Origin: Xestospongia bergquistia
Taxonomy: Eukaryota > Porifera > Demospongiae > Haplosclerida > Petrosiidae
Assembly: GCA_963965975.1 (NCBI GenBank)
Contig: OZ014423.1
Location: 1,302,001-1,366,000, forward strand
Direction of reading: 5' to 3'
Length of the DNA stretch: 64,000 bases
Numbering within the stretch: position 1 is the first letter of the stretch; each line of letters begins with the position of its first letter. Positions 24,801 through 39,254 of this stretch are shown piece after piece. Made by a program: the position numbers and the translations under genes. A model generated the notes under the pieces. The model searched no databases and was not told where the DNA came from. It was given only the letters and a program-made list of their open reading frames with translations.

Positions 24801-27800
24801 ATTAGTGCAATGTTTTTTTGTTTCATACAACTCTTGGTCAGTACATCTATACAGCTTTGACTTGACAACATCCTGAAGTTTCTCTATAGCACGTTCACTA
24901 ATCAATCTCACCTGAAGAGAAGAAGGTGGAATCTTCTGACCATTTTTGTCAGGAGGAGGTGGAAACAAAAACTTGCAGTTAATCTGTTGAGATTTTTGTA
25001 ATCTAGTAGCTATCCAAGGTGCATCATTGTGCATTAACTGTGAAGATTCAATGAGTTCCAATGATTCAGATGGAAGATATATTGTTAGCTCATTAGGAAA
25101 CCGAGGTTGTTCAGGCAGGGTACGCAAACATTCAATGAGACACTTGTAAGCACTTTCACAAACCTTCAAGAATTGCTGATCATCAGACAATGTTTTGTTG
25201 GCCTTTTCTATTTCACCTTTAATATCAGCTAGTATTTCAATACATTGCTGTGGTGTTATATCCTGTTGAATTCCTAAAGCTTCCAGTAATTTTCCATACT
25301 TTAGTAACTCTGGAGGAGCACTGTAACAAAAGGGACTAAAATTATATTCTTGAGGGATGTGGAATATCACTTGATTAGGTTGAACTAGAAGGAAAGAGAG
25401 ATGGTCTGGACTTAATAGAATGCATCTCTCTTCCTGAAGCTGTTTGACTATTTTGTTGTTCTGAGGTTCTAAATTTTCTTCCAGAAGCTTATAATGTTCT
25501 TCAAAGATGTGTTTCAGTTTTTTTATGGCAATAATCACTGCATTGGTTGGAAGAAGTACTTGGGCTCTAGTTTGAGATAAAGCTTTAGAGAGTTCTGTAA
25601 GGTTTCGAGTAACTGTTTTAACATTGAGGGGCTCTCGAATGGACAGTAGCTGAGAAAAAATAGGATTAACTTTTTCAAGGAAGACACAAGATTCTGGGAG
25701 GATACTTCGAAAGAGTCCAGCAAGGTTAGTACTACTGTGATAGGCAGCTTCATGAAATTGAACAAAATGGCGAAAAAGTTTTTTAGAAGATTTTTCTGTT
25801 ACTATTTCCAGGAGAACTTCTAGTTCACAAGGTGCAGGACAATATATAAATGGAATCTTAGATGCTTCTATTAGGAAGTGTATAAACTTATCATCTAATA
25901 GTAATGATGGATTTTCATTGATTTTTTCTTGCATTTGTGCTATAAATTTCTTCAAAGTGGTAGTTAAAGTTTCTGATTTTTGAACGAGGCCAGCAGATGG
26001 CTGCTGATACCTTTGTAGTTTAGTAGCTCCTTCACCAACTTTTTTTGCTTCAGTCAGCCATAAAGAGTATTCAATGTGACATTGAAGTCCCAGTTCCCTT
26101 AGAAACTTTAATTGTGTTTCTTTACACCATTCTTCAGGTGGTAACTTGGAATGATGAAAAGTAGCATGAAATGTGACATCAGGATCATATAGCATACAAG
26201 GTTTATACTTTTTTCCTTGCTTTGGGATGCATGGTATTGTTTTCAGAATCTTTAAAACAGCATCCCATTCTTCTCCATAGCGTTGCCATTGAAAGCATAT
26301 ATGTTCCATGTGAATAGTAAGTTCATTGTTACTTAGCAAATGGAGATTTGGAATGATAAACTTTTCGTAAAATTTGGGACCACTTAATTGAGCAGATATG
26401 TATACTTGGTCTGAAAAAACTTTCCTGTAAAATTGCTCAGTCATACTGTCTGGCACTTTTAAAACAATTTCATTAGTCCCTTTGATGTTAACTATGCCAT
26501 CTCTAGGTACATCGTTAGGTTTAATATATATGTGACAATCATTGCTTATAGTGATGTAAGAGTCATCAACAGTTTGAAAGACTGGCAATCTCTTCAATAT
26601 AGATATTAAATTATGAGAAAAATTTTTTTCACTTAGAAGAGATACGAATTTTGTGGCTTCATGTGTTGTGAATGATAAGCTGGGTTGTATGGTTGGTGGG
26701 TATAATTGCATACATGTTATTACATCATTGCAATTACTAGGTCTTGAAATCAAGTCACACATAACATAAAGAGGTTCACTAAGTTCAATAATTGAACAAT
26801 CAAGCTCCTTGTAGCCTAATTTTCTTACAACACTCAACATCACTTCAGAATCATTAGTTTTTAGAAACAGGCACTTTCCTAGTTGAGGTGGATATAAATT
26901 ACCACTGCTGCTAGGAATGATTGGTTTATTAAGGAAAAGAGTTCTAATGTGCTGTGGTTTTAAATTGAATGATTGAAAGTATTCCCATAGATTTTTAACT
27001 AATCTTGTTTCTGATTCAGAAAGCTTAGTTGGTTCATATACATCTGATAGTTGAATGTGACTAGACACATAATTGAGTGGTAATGCTGTTATAACTTCAC
27101 CTTCCTTTAGTTGTTTTCCAACAAGTTTTGAGTTTTCCAATGATGGATGAATAAACGTATCTAAACAATGAGGAAGAAGATGTGAAAACTGGGAAGAAAA
27201 CAAAGTTTGAGTTGACAGAGTATTTGCTTGTGTTAAAAGAATGGGTGTGCCCCTCAGAACACTTACAAGATTCTCATGAGAAGAATTCTGTATACAAAAT
27301 TGTAGTAGTAGTTCAATATTTTTCTTGATTATTTTTTCATTTTGTTCCTCTTCTAAATCAAGCTCCTTCAAAAACTGGATAACTTTTTCAGGTGTTACAA
27401 GACCAACAGAAGCATGGTCAGAAACTGCACAAAAGCATCGGAAAATATAATCAGGAGCATTTGTGATTGGCATACCCAGAGAGAGGAGGACTTCTTTTAA
27501 GTTCTTATAAACTTGTATAGCATGTATTTCTCCTTCAGATGTTTTGTATGATTGAGTTACACAAAAATAACCAGTACTTGGTTGAAGCCAGTTGACAGAC
27601 TCTTTATTGTGAGCATCAATTAAGATTGGTTGGTTGCCTTTTAACAATTCCTTATAGAGTAAATGATCAACTCTTAATTCACTAGCTTCTGTTATTTCAG
27701 GATTTGTTGATGTAATGGGAGGAAACAAACCATAAAACCAGTTAAATGTTTCCTGGGTACCATCAAACTCACTTCTAGCTCTTAATATAAGATCTACATA

Positions 27801-30800
27801 AGATGGTACAATGATAAACTCTGCAATTGTAGTGTTCCATTCCTCAAGTCCTGGAAGCTTACTCAAATGGTTACGAGCATCATTAACCAAAAAATCACCA
27901 TTCAAATGCACAGGAAGGCAACTAGATATGTTCATTGGTAAAGAGCAAAAGAGAGATCCTTTTGTGGGACCTTTAAGTTGAGTTGCTGTACCTCCAAAAG
28001 CTTTCAGTCCTCGTTCTTGAGCTGCTTCATAAAGAGTAACAAGACGTTTTGGTTTTGCAGGAAAACCTAGTTGTTTATTAATCAGCCACTGTGATTCCTT
28101 ATGCTCTTCTTTCTTTTCCTGTTTAAATGTTGTCGTGTGGTGACTGAGTGTCAAGACAGTGACAGTCGAAGATTCTGTAATTTCTGAAGCATCAGTAGTA
28201 AAGTGATGAATGCAATTGTCATCTGACATTATTTCAAAGACTGAAATATGTTTCAAATGATATAAGAAAAAAAGCATATTCTCTGAAGAATCTTTAAAGT
28301 CTTCAAATAGTTTCTGCACTGTTGAAGGATAGTGTGCCCTTCCTTCCTTTAACCAGAGACTGGTTGTTTTATAAGGAGGTGGAACCCAACGAGTGAGTGG
28401 TAACCGAAAGACAGAATATCCTTGACTCTGATCTAAAATGCATGATGGTGCGATGGATTTGAATTTTGAAAATTGGTCTTTTAGGTATGGCAGAAATTGA
28501 TCAGACATTTGCTCAAGATGTTGTTGTTTACTTGTCCATCTACGACCAGGTCTTTGCTTTTTGTTCTTGCTAGGACTAACACAATACTTTCTCAAGGGAT
28601 CAAACACGCAGTAGTCCTGAGGACTTCCTTGTGAGTTAAAAGAAACAAAACTAGGGCAATCAGTGAGATGGTAGGCTACATTAAATCCAATCCCAAACCT
28701 GCCAATAGTGTCAGGAGTATCTCCTTTACCACCTCTACCCAATCTACTGATACCTTCAATGTCCTTCTCCGAGAAAGGTCGATTATTATAAATGCACAAA
28801 GCTGGAGTGGATTGTAGTGTCTTCCACTTATCCATGTCACACAACAATTTGTTGTTAGGATGATTTACTCTGTGATCTAACACAAAGACAATTTCAGTGG
28901 CTTGAGCATCATCAGCATTTTGTATGAACTCTCTGAATATAGACATATCTGCTGGATACTTCTTTAGTATTCCATTGAGACGATCAACTATTTCCTCATA
29001 TGGACCAAAATCAATTCCACCCAAAAAGTTTACGTCTTCTAAGTCTTTCATCAGGTATTCAAGAATTGTATATGCTCCAAGATCTAATGCTAGTTTTCGA
29101 GGTATGTCTTCATGAGTAGAATAATGTTTTCTTGACAATTCATCAAACATAGGCAAATTAGCTTCCTTAATATTACCATCACATGTCATTTCTGAAGCTG
29201 GACGTAGAACACCCTCTTGATCTGGTAATAAAACAGCAACATTGGAGTCACTGGAGATTTTGTTAGAAATTGGTTTTAACACTGCAATGACAAACTGTAG
29301 TAGTTCTTTTGGAAGGGGTTCATTTAGATAATCTTTGGATATAGATTCCAACACAGCAATAAGGTATTCCAGTGTAGCCTCTCTCATAACTCCAACTATT
29401 TCAAATAACTGAGCATATTTTAAGTTGGAATCTGATAGAGAACACAGGTAAGGATAATATTGTTTGTTTTCCCAACTACACAGGACTTGTTTAGGTGAAA
29501 GAAGCTTTTCATCTTGCCATATGCACTTCTTACATGAAAGTTTATCTTTAATAGCTTCTTTTTCTGTTTGCTTTTGCAAAAATTCATATATAAAAGGAAA
29601 TATTTTCTCTTCTTCCAAGAATTTACTTGTTTCTTTATCTAATTTTTGATCTTCAAAATGTTCAATAAGACAGCAAAGATGATCAAGAACATTATCAACA
29701 GTAGGATGATTAATATCAATTCCCAAATACTCAACTACCTTTTCTACTTCCATACTATTATCAATAACAGGTAGATTAAACAGAGGTTTCTTAGAGAAAA
29801 TCAGTGCAAAATGTTGAGGTGATAATAGTTGTGATGGCATCAAGAACCTTCCCTTACCTGTGTGCCATGGAATGGATATTTCTGCTGGTTTGGATGCTGC
29901 TCGGAGAAAAGGAATGTTGGCTAATGCAGTTATTCTTTCTTTTCTTTTATCAATAACGTTTGCTGAAACTTTTAAAAATCTTGACTGAACAGACTGTTTC
30001 TCTATGTAGTCAATATATTCCAGTAGACTAATCATCTTTTCAATAGCTTTTGTCTCATCATTAGCTCCAATTACATCCACTATTTGTGCCCTATTAGTTA
30101 ATTCCTCAATGGGTAGTTCACCTGTAATCATTCCCATTTTTGTCAAAATGCTCATTACACCTGTTTTTTGGTAGTTCTGGTCAGGAAATCGACCTTCTTC
30201 TGGATCATATAACTTAGCAATAGGAACACATTTTATGTCAATAAGTTCTTCTGGTCTCACTAATTGTCCAGAGATGTCCACTGGAATACAAGAAGTACAT
30301 TTTAGTGGTTGAATAGCCCAATTGAATTTTTTTTGTGATGAATAATACTCTTCATGAAGTTTTGTGAGTACAAACAAAAGGTGTTTGTTTCTAATTGAGA
30401 CATCAATAGTACTGATATTTGGTAAAAATATTTCCTTAAAGAATCGTTCATAGTTGAATAAATATGTCTCATTCAAAGAAGTGTTTAGTAATTGATGGAT
30501 ATGATGTGGACATTTAACAATACTATAGTCATGTGATAAAAGTAGTTGTATAGCTTCTCTTCGTATTTCTTCAGTTAAATAAGAACCACCTGTAAACAAG
30601 AAAGCTGATTGAGGACTGATCCATTTCCCACCATTAATTTCAGACCAGACAAGCTTTTCATCACTATTTGAAAGGATTTGTTTTACTGATTGTGAAAACA
30701 CTTCTGTTATCCAGTTTTGTCTGCCAGTACCAGTAGTTGCAGTATACTCACCTGGCCATAGAGAATAGTACTGTTTTAAACAGGTTTCCTTTGCATCATT

Positions 30801-33800
30801 CTTCAATAGACTTAGATTCATTTGCTTGCACAAACTAGACAAGGCATGCTCTAATGCAAGAGGTAGTACATTTTGAATCAAGATCCTATTCCACTCATAT
30901 TCTGGACTTCTGTCTGCTTCTTTGAGACCTCTACGATCTTTACCAACATCAAAGAAGCCATTGACATGAAAAGGAAGGTAACTGCCAAGAGGCAGAGGAA
31001 GAAAGCAGAAGAGACAACCATCATTCTCAAGTGATTGGGGACAGTCATTAGAGACTGATATAGCTAATTCAGCTAGTGGAATTAGTCCTGGCTTGGTTTC
31101 AGTTGTAGTAGAGAGAGCTGAAGCTATTAAGTACTGTGACATGTGATCTTCACAGGTCATATTATCAACAACTTTGATTGAGCAAATTGAACTGACTGTT
31201 TTTTGACTTAACTGAGGGTTTCTCATTAATTGCATCCTCAACTTATGATCTGGTGTCTGTTTCATTATCTGAAACTGAGTTTTCATTTCTTTGGGGCTCT
31301 TGGCACCTTCTTCTAGAATCAATACCTCTAGTGAAGTGATATGTTTAAGAAAAAGAAGAAGATTAGAAGCCTCCTTCTGTAAATCTTTCATCAAATGTTC
31401 AATAGCATAGCGATCATAACGATCATTTGAGATTTCACTTCTTGGAAAGCCGCTCATTCTAAGAGGAAACCGAAAAATTGTCCCATTAAATCCATCTCCA
31501 GTCAGCTGAAAAATATTGCAACCAAACAGACCGTTAAAAGGAGAAAACTGGTCTTCGTATACTGCCAATCCTTCTTGCTCTTTAACTAGGTTAATTCTTA
31601 TACCAGGATCATTTTTGGACACTCTTTCTCCAAGATATTTTGTGTGTGGATCAAATATTGTTAGAAAGCAGCGACTAACAAAACTGGGGACATCAGTGAG
31701 AGAATAACTGGCACAGAAACCCACTCCAAATCGACCAGTCTTCATTGGATCTTTCATTTTAGTTTCAGCAGCCAACTCACAAATATTTTCAAAATCTTGA
31801 TCAGAGAATGTAGAATTGTTATAAGCTACTACTGCTGGCCCTTGCCAATGTTTCATTTCCTGATCAAAGAGATATTCTTTTCCATGAGTCCTCCAGTCCA
31901 ACAAAAGTTTAATTTCAGTAGCTCCTGCATCATCAGCATTTTGTATGAGCTCTTTAAAGACATCAATATTACCACTATAGTCATTAACTATACCACTGAT
32001 GCGTCTAGTTACTCTTTCCTTTGGGCCTGCTTTAGTGTAAGTAAGCTTTAATTTTTCTGATGGAGCTATTCGTTTGCTAAGTGGTTCTACCCCAAAATAT
32101 CGAGCAGTTACAGGAGGTATTTCTCCATGAATAAACTTGTATTTGCTAACACCTGCACCAACTCTTTGCCTGATCCATTCTCGATCATCATAAGTACAGT
32201 CTTTGGCTGGACATAGCCTGTTTTCAGTTGTAGGCAGAAGAACATCTCCTGAACTCTCATACTTGTTTTCTTGAAGATATTTTGCCATTTTAATAGCCAT
32301 TTTTAGATAGTGATATGGCAGTTGCCCAATTGGAAACTTTGAACTTATTGCTCGCAGTGTATCTACTATCTCTGCTAATGATAGGGTTTTACGCACACCA
32401 GCTCTAGCAAATAAATTTTCATAACTGGCCATTTGTGGATCTGAGGACACTATGTGTACTATTGGACTTAATGGAAGAGGACTTCTCCATACAAAAGCTG
32501 ATGTTGGCATGAACATATAATGTCCCTGTTCATTAGGCCACCATATCCACTTTGTAGGCAATGTAGAAGGGTGAACCTCACTATAGTATGTATTAAGGTA
32601 GCTGTAGATGTTATGGATTAATTGTGATACTTTGTCAGCTTCAGACACATTAGTAATAGGTCTAGTTACACTGTTTACAAGTATTTCAAGTTGTTTGATG
32701 ACATCCTGTATAGAAGGTGAGTAGAAATATCCCTGAACTTTAGGTGGACAAATGACTTGATTTCTGATGTAATAACTAGATAACACAGGTAATACACTAC
32801 CTATGATATAAAGATTAGTGTTATGGTGGCAGATATTGCATGGAGCATCAAAAGAGTCTTTCTTTCTTGCTCCTGCCCATTGAAGAAATGATGGATAATA
32901 TTCTGGAGGAGAGTTCTCAACAGCAAGAAAATGCACCCTTTGTAATTCTGACATTACTACCCCAATTAAATGTGGATTAGTAGCAATAAGCTTTAATAGA
33001 TAGCAACTCCTTTGTATTGCAGCATCTCCTCGTAGCAATTGTACAGATTCTGCTCTCTCCTTCATGAAAACCACCAAACTAGGAGGGTCATTAATAAGTG
33101 AACTCCATGACACAATACCTAGTATCATTAACTTGGATATCACATCTTTCTTCCAGTAGATATCATCAGGAAAAACAGGATCAACTGATGAATCATACAA
33201 TCTCTCAAACTGCTCATCTTTAATGTTATAAAGCTGTGAAGCTGTTTTGTAAACAGCTGAATTGGCTTTTGTGCGTATGAATGGCTCTGATTGTAGTACT
33301 TTTAACAAAGACTTTGGTGGTGGGTTCATTTTGTTCAACATCCATACTATAAGTTCATCTCCATTACTCCAATAAGAACTGGCTTTACACTGCTGTAATG
33401 CAAAAGGTAAGATTGAACTGATAAAAAGAGTTTCATTATTTTGACAACCATAACCAAGTTTATTTATAAGCTTGACTACTACTGGTTCTTTATTGCTCAA
33501 AATATTTGGAGGATATTGGAGTGATCGTTCAAACTCAACATGAGTTTCAGGCAAAACATATGCTTTAAAATGAAGAGATACTAATTGTACAGGATTGGCA
33601 CCAACACCAACTTCAAATATTGGTAGTTGTGAGATTAATTTATCAAATGAAATAGCTCTACTAGAATAATACTGAGCAATAAGTACACGAAAAGAATTCT
33701 TCTCATCATTGTTGAGTGAAGAAATAACTGAAATACCAGCATTGTTTATATACTGGAGTACAGTGTGGATGTTTATCTGTAGAATATATTGTGAAATTGA

Positions 33801-36800
33801 TGGATGATTAAAGAGAAATGCGTTATGAGAAATGACAGTAGCACGTATTTTTTGAAGCAGGTTGACCAGTAGGGCTTCCTCTCCATCTTTGTCAACAAAA
33901 TATAAACCAGAGTTAGCTACAGGTAGAGGTAAAAGTGTGACATTGGAGTTGATAGTTGAGTTTAGTAGTTGTTGTGGTACTAATGGTAGTCCCACAGCTG
34001 ATGGTAAAGTAGTTTGATGTCTACTAAGCCAAGTCCATACATCAGAGATCCATTCTCTTGATGGATGGCCATTTCTACCTGGACACCAAGTAATGGGTTG
34101 ATGAAGTCTATAACTTGGGCACCATGATTGAATACTTTTAGAAAGAAGGTAGCTACTTATAACCTGAGGGCTTAGCATTCTAAGTTGAAGAACTTGCCAT
34201 TGTGCTAACTTGGCCATTTTACTTTGTACTGATTGACTAACTAGTGAATTGTCCATGATTTGTCTCTCAACACCAGGAAGAAACTTCAAGACATAATTAG
34301 ACTGATAGTCACTGACAAATACACACTCTTCATTGGTACGAGCTTTCTGTTTGAAAACCTCAACTCTAAAGTTACTTGTATTCAAAGGAAGTAGTTTCAA
34401 ATTAACAAGTTCATTATAATTATATTGAGTAATGTCATACAAAACACACTCCAAAAGTGATTGGAGAGAATCTTTGTCATTAAATGACAAAGGAGGCATC
34501 ATTCTTAGAGCTTGTCTTACTAATTTAGGCTGAACAGAACGTTGGCTCATTGTAAAATGCTGTCCGCATTCAACTAGTGTTTCATACACATCATTGGGAA
34601 GACTCACAACTGGCATATTAGCTCTGATTAAAACCTCAATAGCCACTTTCCCAAGTGGAAATGAAGGACTAACAGGAAGATAATAAGCTTCATTCAAGCA
34701 AACCCACCTTCCATCGTTAGCAGGTGACCACAGTAAAGGAACATTTATGGCTCCTTGTAGAGCTGGCTTCACCAATTCATTCCAGATAGGTTGGTATCTC
34801 ACCCTTGAAATGAGTGGCCAAGCTGCATATGGATCTGTGATCTTACCTTCAGAACCCAATACTGGAAGTGGAGTTCCTGCATACTTAACTAAGTGCGTTC
34901 GACAGGCAAGCAGAATAGAATACAGTGGTGCTACATGTTTCTCTAAAAGTGCTTTGTTCCATAGAGCTTTTTGACTTTTGTTGTCGCTGGCTGGCCATTC
35001 TATGGAACGACGATTATCACTAACAGCAAAGTAACCATGTATGTTGATGGGAAGATGTGTAGTGTTTGGTAAAGGAAGAAAACAAAATACATGTCCTTCA
35101 CTATGACCTTGGACCTCTTCACACCATGGCAAGGACATGGCAACTTTCCTTAAACCTGGTTGAAGCTGCTGCACACAGCTGGTAATATTACTGGTATTAC
35201 AAAATGGCAAAGCTAGATTGCTGATAGTAGCCATTTGAGGAAGTGGAGCAGCCACACCAACCCAAGGAAGGATTTCTAGCTCTTGACTAAGCTGGAGTAT
35301 ATCACGATCTGTTGACCCAATCATGTTCATCACTAGCCAGTGATATGACTGTGTAGGAGTTTGTCCTGGTCGATTATCTTCTGTTATTATGGTCATTGAG
35401 TAAACCCGAAGAGAACAAGTATGAAAGCCACTTTCAACAAGTTTTATAAGAGCTTCTCTCTCTTGTTTGATTGGATACATCTGCGAAGGCTCATATGAGA
35501 CTTTATACACAAGTTGGTCATTGTCATACAAGCTAATCTGTTGAACATATTTTAGAAAAAGCATAATAATTGGAGCTTCTTTGGTGAAAGAGTCATAGAG
35601 AAACCCTCTCACGCGTTCCACAGGATATTCTGTTTTAGCAATTTCTGAGTTTGAGCTGCGCCTGCGAAGTGCAAAGCGGAAAAGTGTTGCATTGTAATTT
35701 CTTTTTGCACGTGTCAAACCAAAAATGCCATGAAAACATGATGCATGACCATCATATGAAAGAAACTCATCTAAATCACCATCCCATCCTCTTCTGTCTA
35801 GTCCAGTGTGTCTCTTGTGAGGATCAAGAATAGCTGCAACATCAGTACTGATTACCACTGGAAGATCTACAGTGATGATAGTAATGGCATGCTACATTAA
35901 TATATCTATAATCTCAATGCTAAGATGGTAATGGTTCATTGACATATGATGCTACAGATTTGGTGTTATAAAATTTATTGTATAGAAATATATTCTCTTC
36001 ATAATGCTATTAATTCATAAAGCACTAATTGTGGCACCCAAGGTCTGTACGTAGTACTTTTATATGCCCATATATGGCTATGTATGGGAACTGATTATTT
36101 CACACATGTTGGACTATAAAACAGAAACATGACTATACATATATGGTTTGTCTTTGGTTATGACCAATGTTGTCATAACAGATTGCTCTATTACACCTCT
36201 ATACCTGTGAAATGTAGGGGAGCCCTTACCAAGTAATTCATCTCTTATTAGTTAAAAGTTGACACAGCCAGTTTACACATAAATCACCTTTTAACAATAA
36301 GTCTGAATTTCTTAGTGTATTTTAGAGAAATAAATGTTTGGTTTCTCCTTAATATACTGTTTTCTAATAAATTTCTTAAGAAAAGCAAACAGTATATATG
36401 AAACTATCTACTTCTTAGAATAACAAAACTTGACTAGTTCACTGACCTGTTATGTGAAACACAGATAAGAAACCAACTCCAAATCGTCCTACTTTCAGTG
36501 CAACTTTTTCTTTCCCACTATCTTCCATTTTTCCAAAATGTTGCCAGTCATCTTCATTAAATGCAGCATTATTATAAGCATACAGTGCTGGTCCTTGAAA
36601 GATACTCATAGCAGGATGAATCAAATTATCTGTAGGATGTTCACGAGTGTCAAGACGAAATTTGACTTCTGTAGCTCCAGCATCATCAGCATTTTGAATT
36701 AATTCCTAAAGTGAAAGTAAATAACAATGTCAAAAGTGTCAATATGTATATTCATAGCTTTATATGCTATAGAATAATATTATGTTTTTAAGAGAAATGT

Positions 36801-37091
36801 CTTTCACTTTCTTTGTAATCAATTTATCAAACTAAAGTCAGTTCACTTATTTTTCCCTAGTTTTATTAAATATATTCATTGTCATCAAGTTATTCCTACT
36901 ATGTCATTTCAGTTATGATGAATAGTCAAACAACTACTACGAATTGGCCATAGACCAAATAGTACAGATAACAATGTAATGCCCGTCTAACAAAATGGCT
37001 ACCCAGAAAAGATATGACAAAGAATTCTTTTGTCTATAAAACAACACAAGAAACACATGAGGAATCCATTGATCATATGTATATATATAAT

Positions 37092-37133
<42 letters not shown>

Positions 37134-37450
37134 TTCATTAAATATATTCATTGAGTTCATTGATTAAAACACGTACTAGTGATTTAGTAATTTGTGTCTT
37201 TTCAAGATTTAAAGTCAATTTTATATGTTCCTTACTTTAAGAATTTGACCTCCATCAGGATATCTTTCAAGAGTTCTTGCTATGTGCTTAGTAACTGATG
37301 GAGGTTCAATTTGTATACGTCGACGCTTCTCTATAAAATAATTAAATAAATTGTAATGAACTAAAACAATAATCCATAATGTAATACGAAGTTATGAATA
37401 ATAATAATAATAATTATTATTATGAACTATCTTTTAATTTCACCTGACAT
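21898..37450 (-). CDS. Copy C: giant sacsin-repeat x3 - HEPN - PARP14-type ADP-ribosyltransferase protein, diverged type (~4,751 aa)
   Basis: Coding exons are 37444-37450, 37236-37330, 36447-36705, 22580-35866 (13,287 bp) and 21898-22505. The architecture matches the other copies: MSEKRRR start, three sacsin repeats with ELIQNADDA or EFIQNADDA boxes and GRFGVGF/GRFGIGF boxes, HEPN, then a PARP catalytic exon. This copy is the odd one. Its last intron is only 74 bp against 626 bp in B and D. Its Pro/Ser linker before HEPN is longer and contains SSKRKLF. Its acidic HEPN insert is longer and differs in sequence (runs such as EEDKEEEENKE). Its PARP exon is one codon shorter, with GFKVTITYENDRAYPAYLITYK at the end, so valine again sits at the usual Glu position. 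The N-terminal third is nearly identical to B and D, while divergence rises towards the C-terminus. The reading frame is intact throughout. Confidence 0.9.
37102..37132. repeat. (GA)n run in the second intron of copy C
   Basis: A pure GA run. Shorter versions sit at the same intron position in copies A (1,454-1,471) and D (about 54,914-54,931), and only a trace remains in B (about 19,317), so its length has changed between copies. Confidence 0.85.
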
Positions 37451-37457
37451 GATACTT

Positions 37458-37472
37458 CTACTCGCTGTCCAT
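37458..37472 (-). promoter_or_regulatory. Four-codon upstream reading frame before copy C (MDSE-stop)
   Basis: Identical to the one before copy A and placed seven bases before the main ATG at 37,450. Confidence 0.5.
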
Positions 37473-38186
37473 TCACAACAGTTCAGTCAAAGAACTTAAC
37501 AGAGACACTACGACGAAGAATACTAAAAGGTAATGAATGACTAGCAAGCTTGATAAATGATAATATGTGAGTGCACTAGAAAAGCCAATTACTACGAAGA
37601 TCTTCAGTTCGTCGTAGCCACACCGATTATTAACTACCGATGAAATTAATTAAGGCACGTGTTTGTTTGGTTACCGGTTAAAATCAGCAGCTTGATGTGT
37701 AGTTCCACGCAAATGTCTACGGCAAACCTTGATTGATCTTCCTTTGACATGAATACTTAATATCTTATTTATAGCATCACGTGATTTCCTTTGCTCAATT
37801 TATCATATTGTAATAACCTTCTCTGAGTAGATAACAATATTTAGTTATAAAAAGTATAAATTTACAACAAAAATAGATAATAAATCATTACTACTAATAA
37901 TAACTTAATGTCAACAGTCCAGAATTGGCGGGATATATGTCATAATTTCTTTTCTCTTAATTAGTCTCTGAAAAACAAAAGAAAACAAAGAAAAACACAC
38001 TACTTAAACAAGCTATTCTATAATCATTCACTACAATCATGTGATTACTATATAAACAATGTGGCTGTGGAATTACAACTCAAAATTACTACTACAAACT
38101 TAATATATGTTCCTTAGTATTAATTCTTTACAAAGTGATTATTATAATTAGCACTGTATTAATTGTATGTAGAGTTGGCCCTCAAA

Positions 38187-38339
38187 GGTCTAGCTATTGA
38201 GCATAAATATGTCATGGATAGTTCTGTATAATACAATTATTATTTAAAGCAATAATTCTAATGCTCTACAAGTGATTATCAACTGAATCAACAGTCTAAT
38301 ATCTCATTATATGGAATTTTTTGTATTTTAAGCTAGACC
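38187..38339. mobile_element. Small foldback element upstream of copy C (MITE-like)
   Basis: Same terminal repeats and body as the block at 2,572-2,735. I did not find it upstream of copy D. Confidence 0.4.
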
Positions 38340-38594
38340 TTCCTTTTTGATGAAGGTTCTAGCAAAGGTCATATCAAAACTTTGATTAATCATATGGATG
38401 ATACATAACTTGAGGAAGCTGTATGAAATTGTGAATAATGTTCTCACATTTCAATACATGTTACAATAACTAACAGTTACAGAGTCATTAAGCAGTCTCA
38501 TCCCAACATACAGTAGGTAATAGCTATAGCTTCTTACAAACAAGACATGAGAACAACAAGAACAAAGGAGTATTTTCTGCTTCCTACATGCTTC

Positions 38595-38619
38595 TTATAT
38601 ATATATATGCTATATATAT

Positions 38620-38700
<81 letters not shown>
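38595..38700. repeat. (AT)n microsatellite between copies D and C
   Basis: The counterpart of the run between B and A, in the same flanking sequence but about 80 bp shorter. Confidence 0.95.
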
Positions 38701-38701
<1 letters not shown>

Positions 38702-38825
38702 CATATGGTGTAGATTTGCCTGTTGCTACATCAACTCTCAGCTTGTCTTCCAACATAGCAGGTCAAAATAAAGTTTATAGTTAATTTTGTAAATGTACAT
38801 GGCCACTGTGAGGGATTACAAAACT

Positions 38826-39033
38826 CAGTTTAGCACCCAACTACAGATAGTTAGTTAATACGTCACAAATTCAGTACTGTTCTGTACTTATATTACACGT
38901 ACCAACACCATCTTGATTTCCATAGGAATCATCAGTTTAGCACCCAACTACTGATAGTTAGTTAATACGTCACAAATTCAGTACTATTCTGTACTTACAC
39001 GTACTAACACCATCTTGACCTCCATAGGAATCA
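38826..39033. repeat. Two-copy tandem duplication of ~107 bp
   Basis: The unit starting cagtttagcacccaactac occurs at 38,826-38,932 and again from 38,933 to about 39,033, with a few differences. The matching B/A region (around 3,301-3,409) has one copy only, so the duplication is recent and local. Confidence 0.85.
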
Positions 39034-39238
39034 CTCATATTGAACTAGCTACCGTTATTTGGCATCAATTATTCCTTTCCTCAATATTAGTCTTTAACTA
39101 GAGGTCAGTCATTAAACCACACTAAAGAGGTGTGGTCTATGTTGTATATTATTAACACAAAATATTGACAAAAAGTATGATTCATGAATTGATTGATAGT
39201 TCAAACATCTCTATACATAAGTTGCACTTAAAAAAATA

Positions 39239-39244
39239 TTTATT
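39239..39244 (-). terminator. Poly(A) signal of copy D
   Basis: AATAAA on the minus strand is at the same distance from the stop as in copy B. Confidence 0.55.
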
Positions 39245-39254
39245 AGAAACTACA

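Larger units (their letters stand above)
37451..39254. other. Intergenic region between copies D and C (promoter of C, 3' flank of D)
   Basis: No gene is visible. The region is collinear with the A/B intergenic region: small upstream reading frame, CACGTG boxes at 37,656-37,661 and 37,778-37,783, foldback element, (AT)n run and the 3' flank of a B/D-type copy. It differs by a local 107-bp tandem duplication and a shorter (AT)n run. Confidence 0.75.
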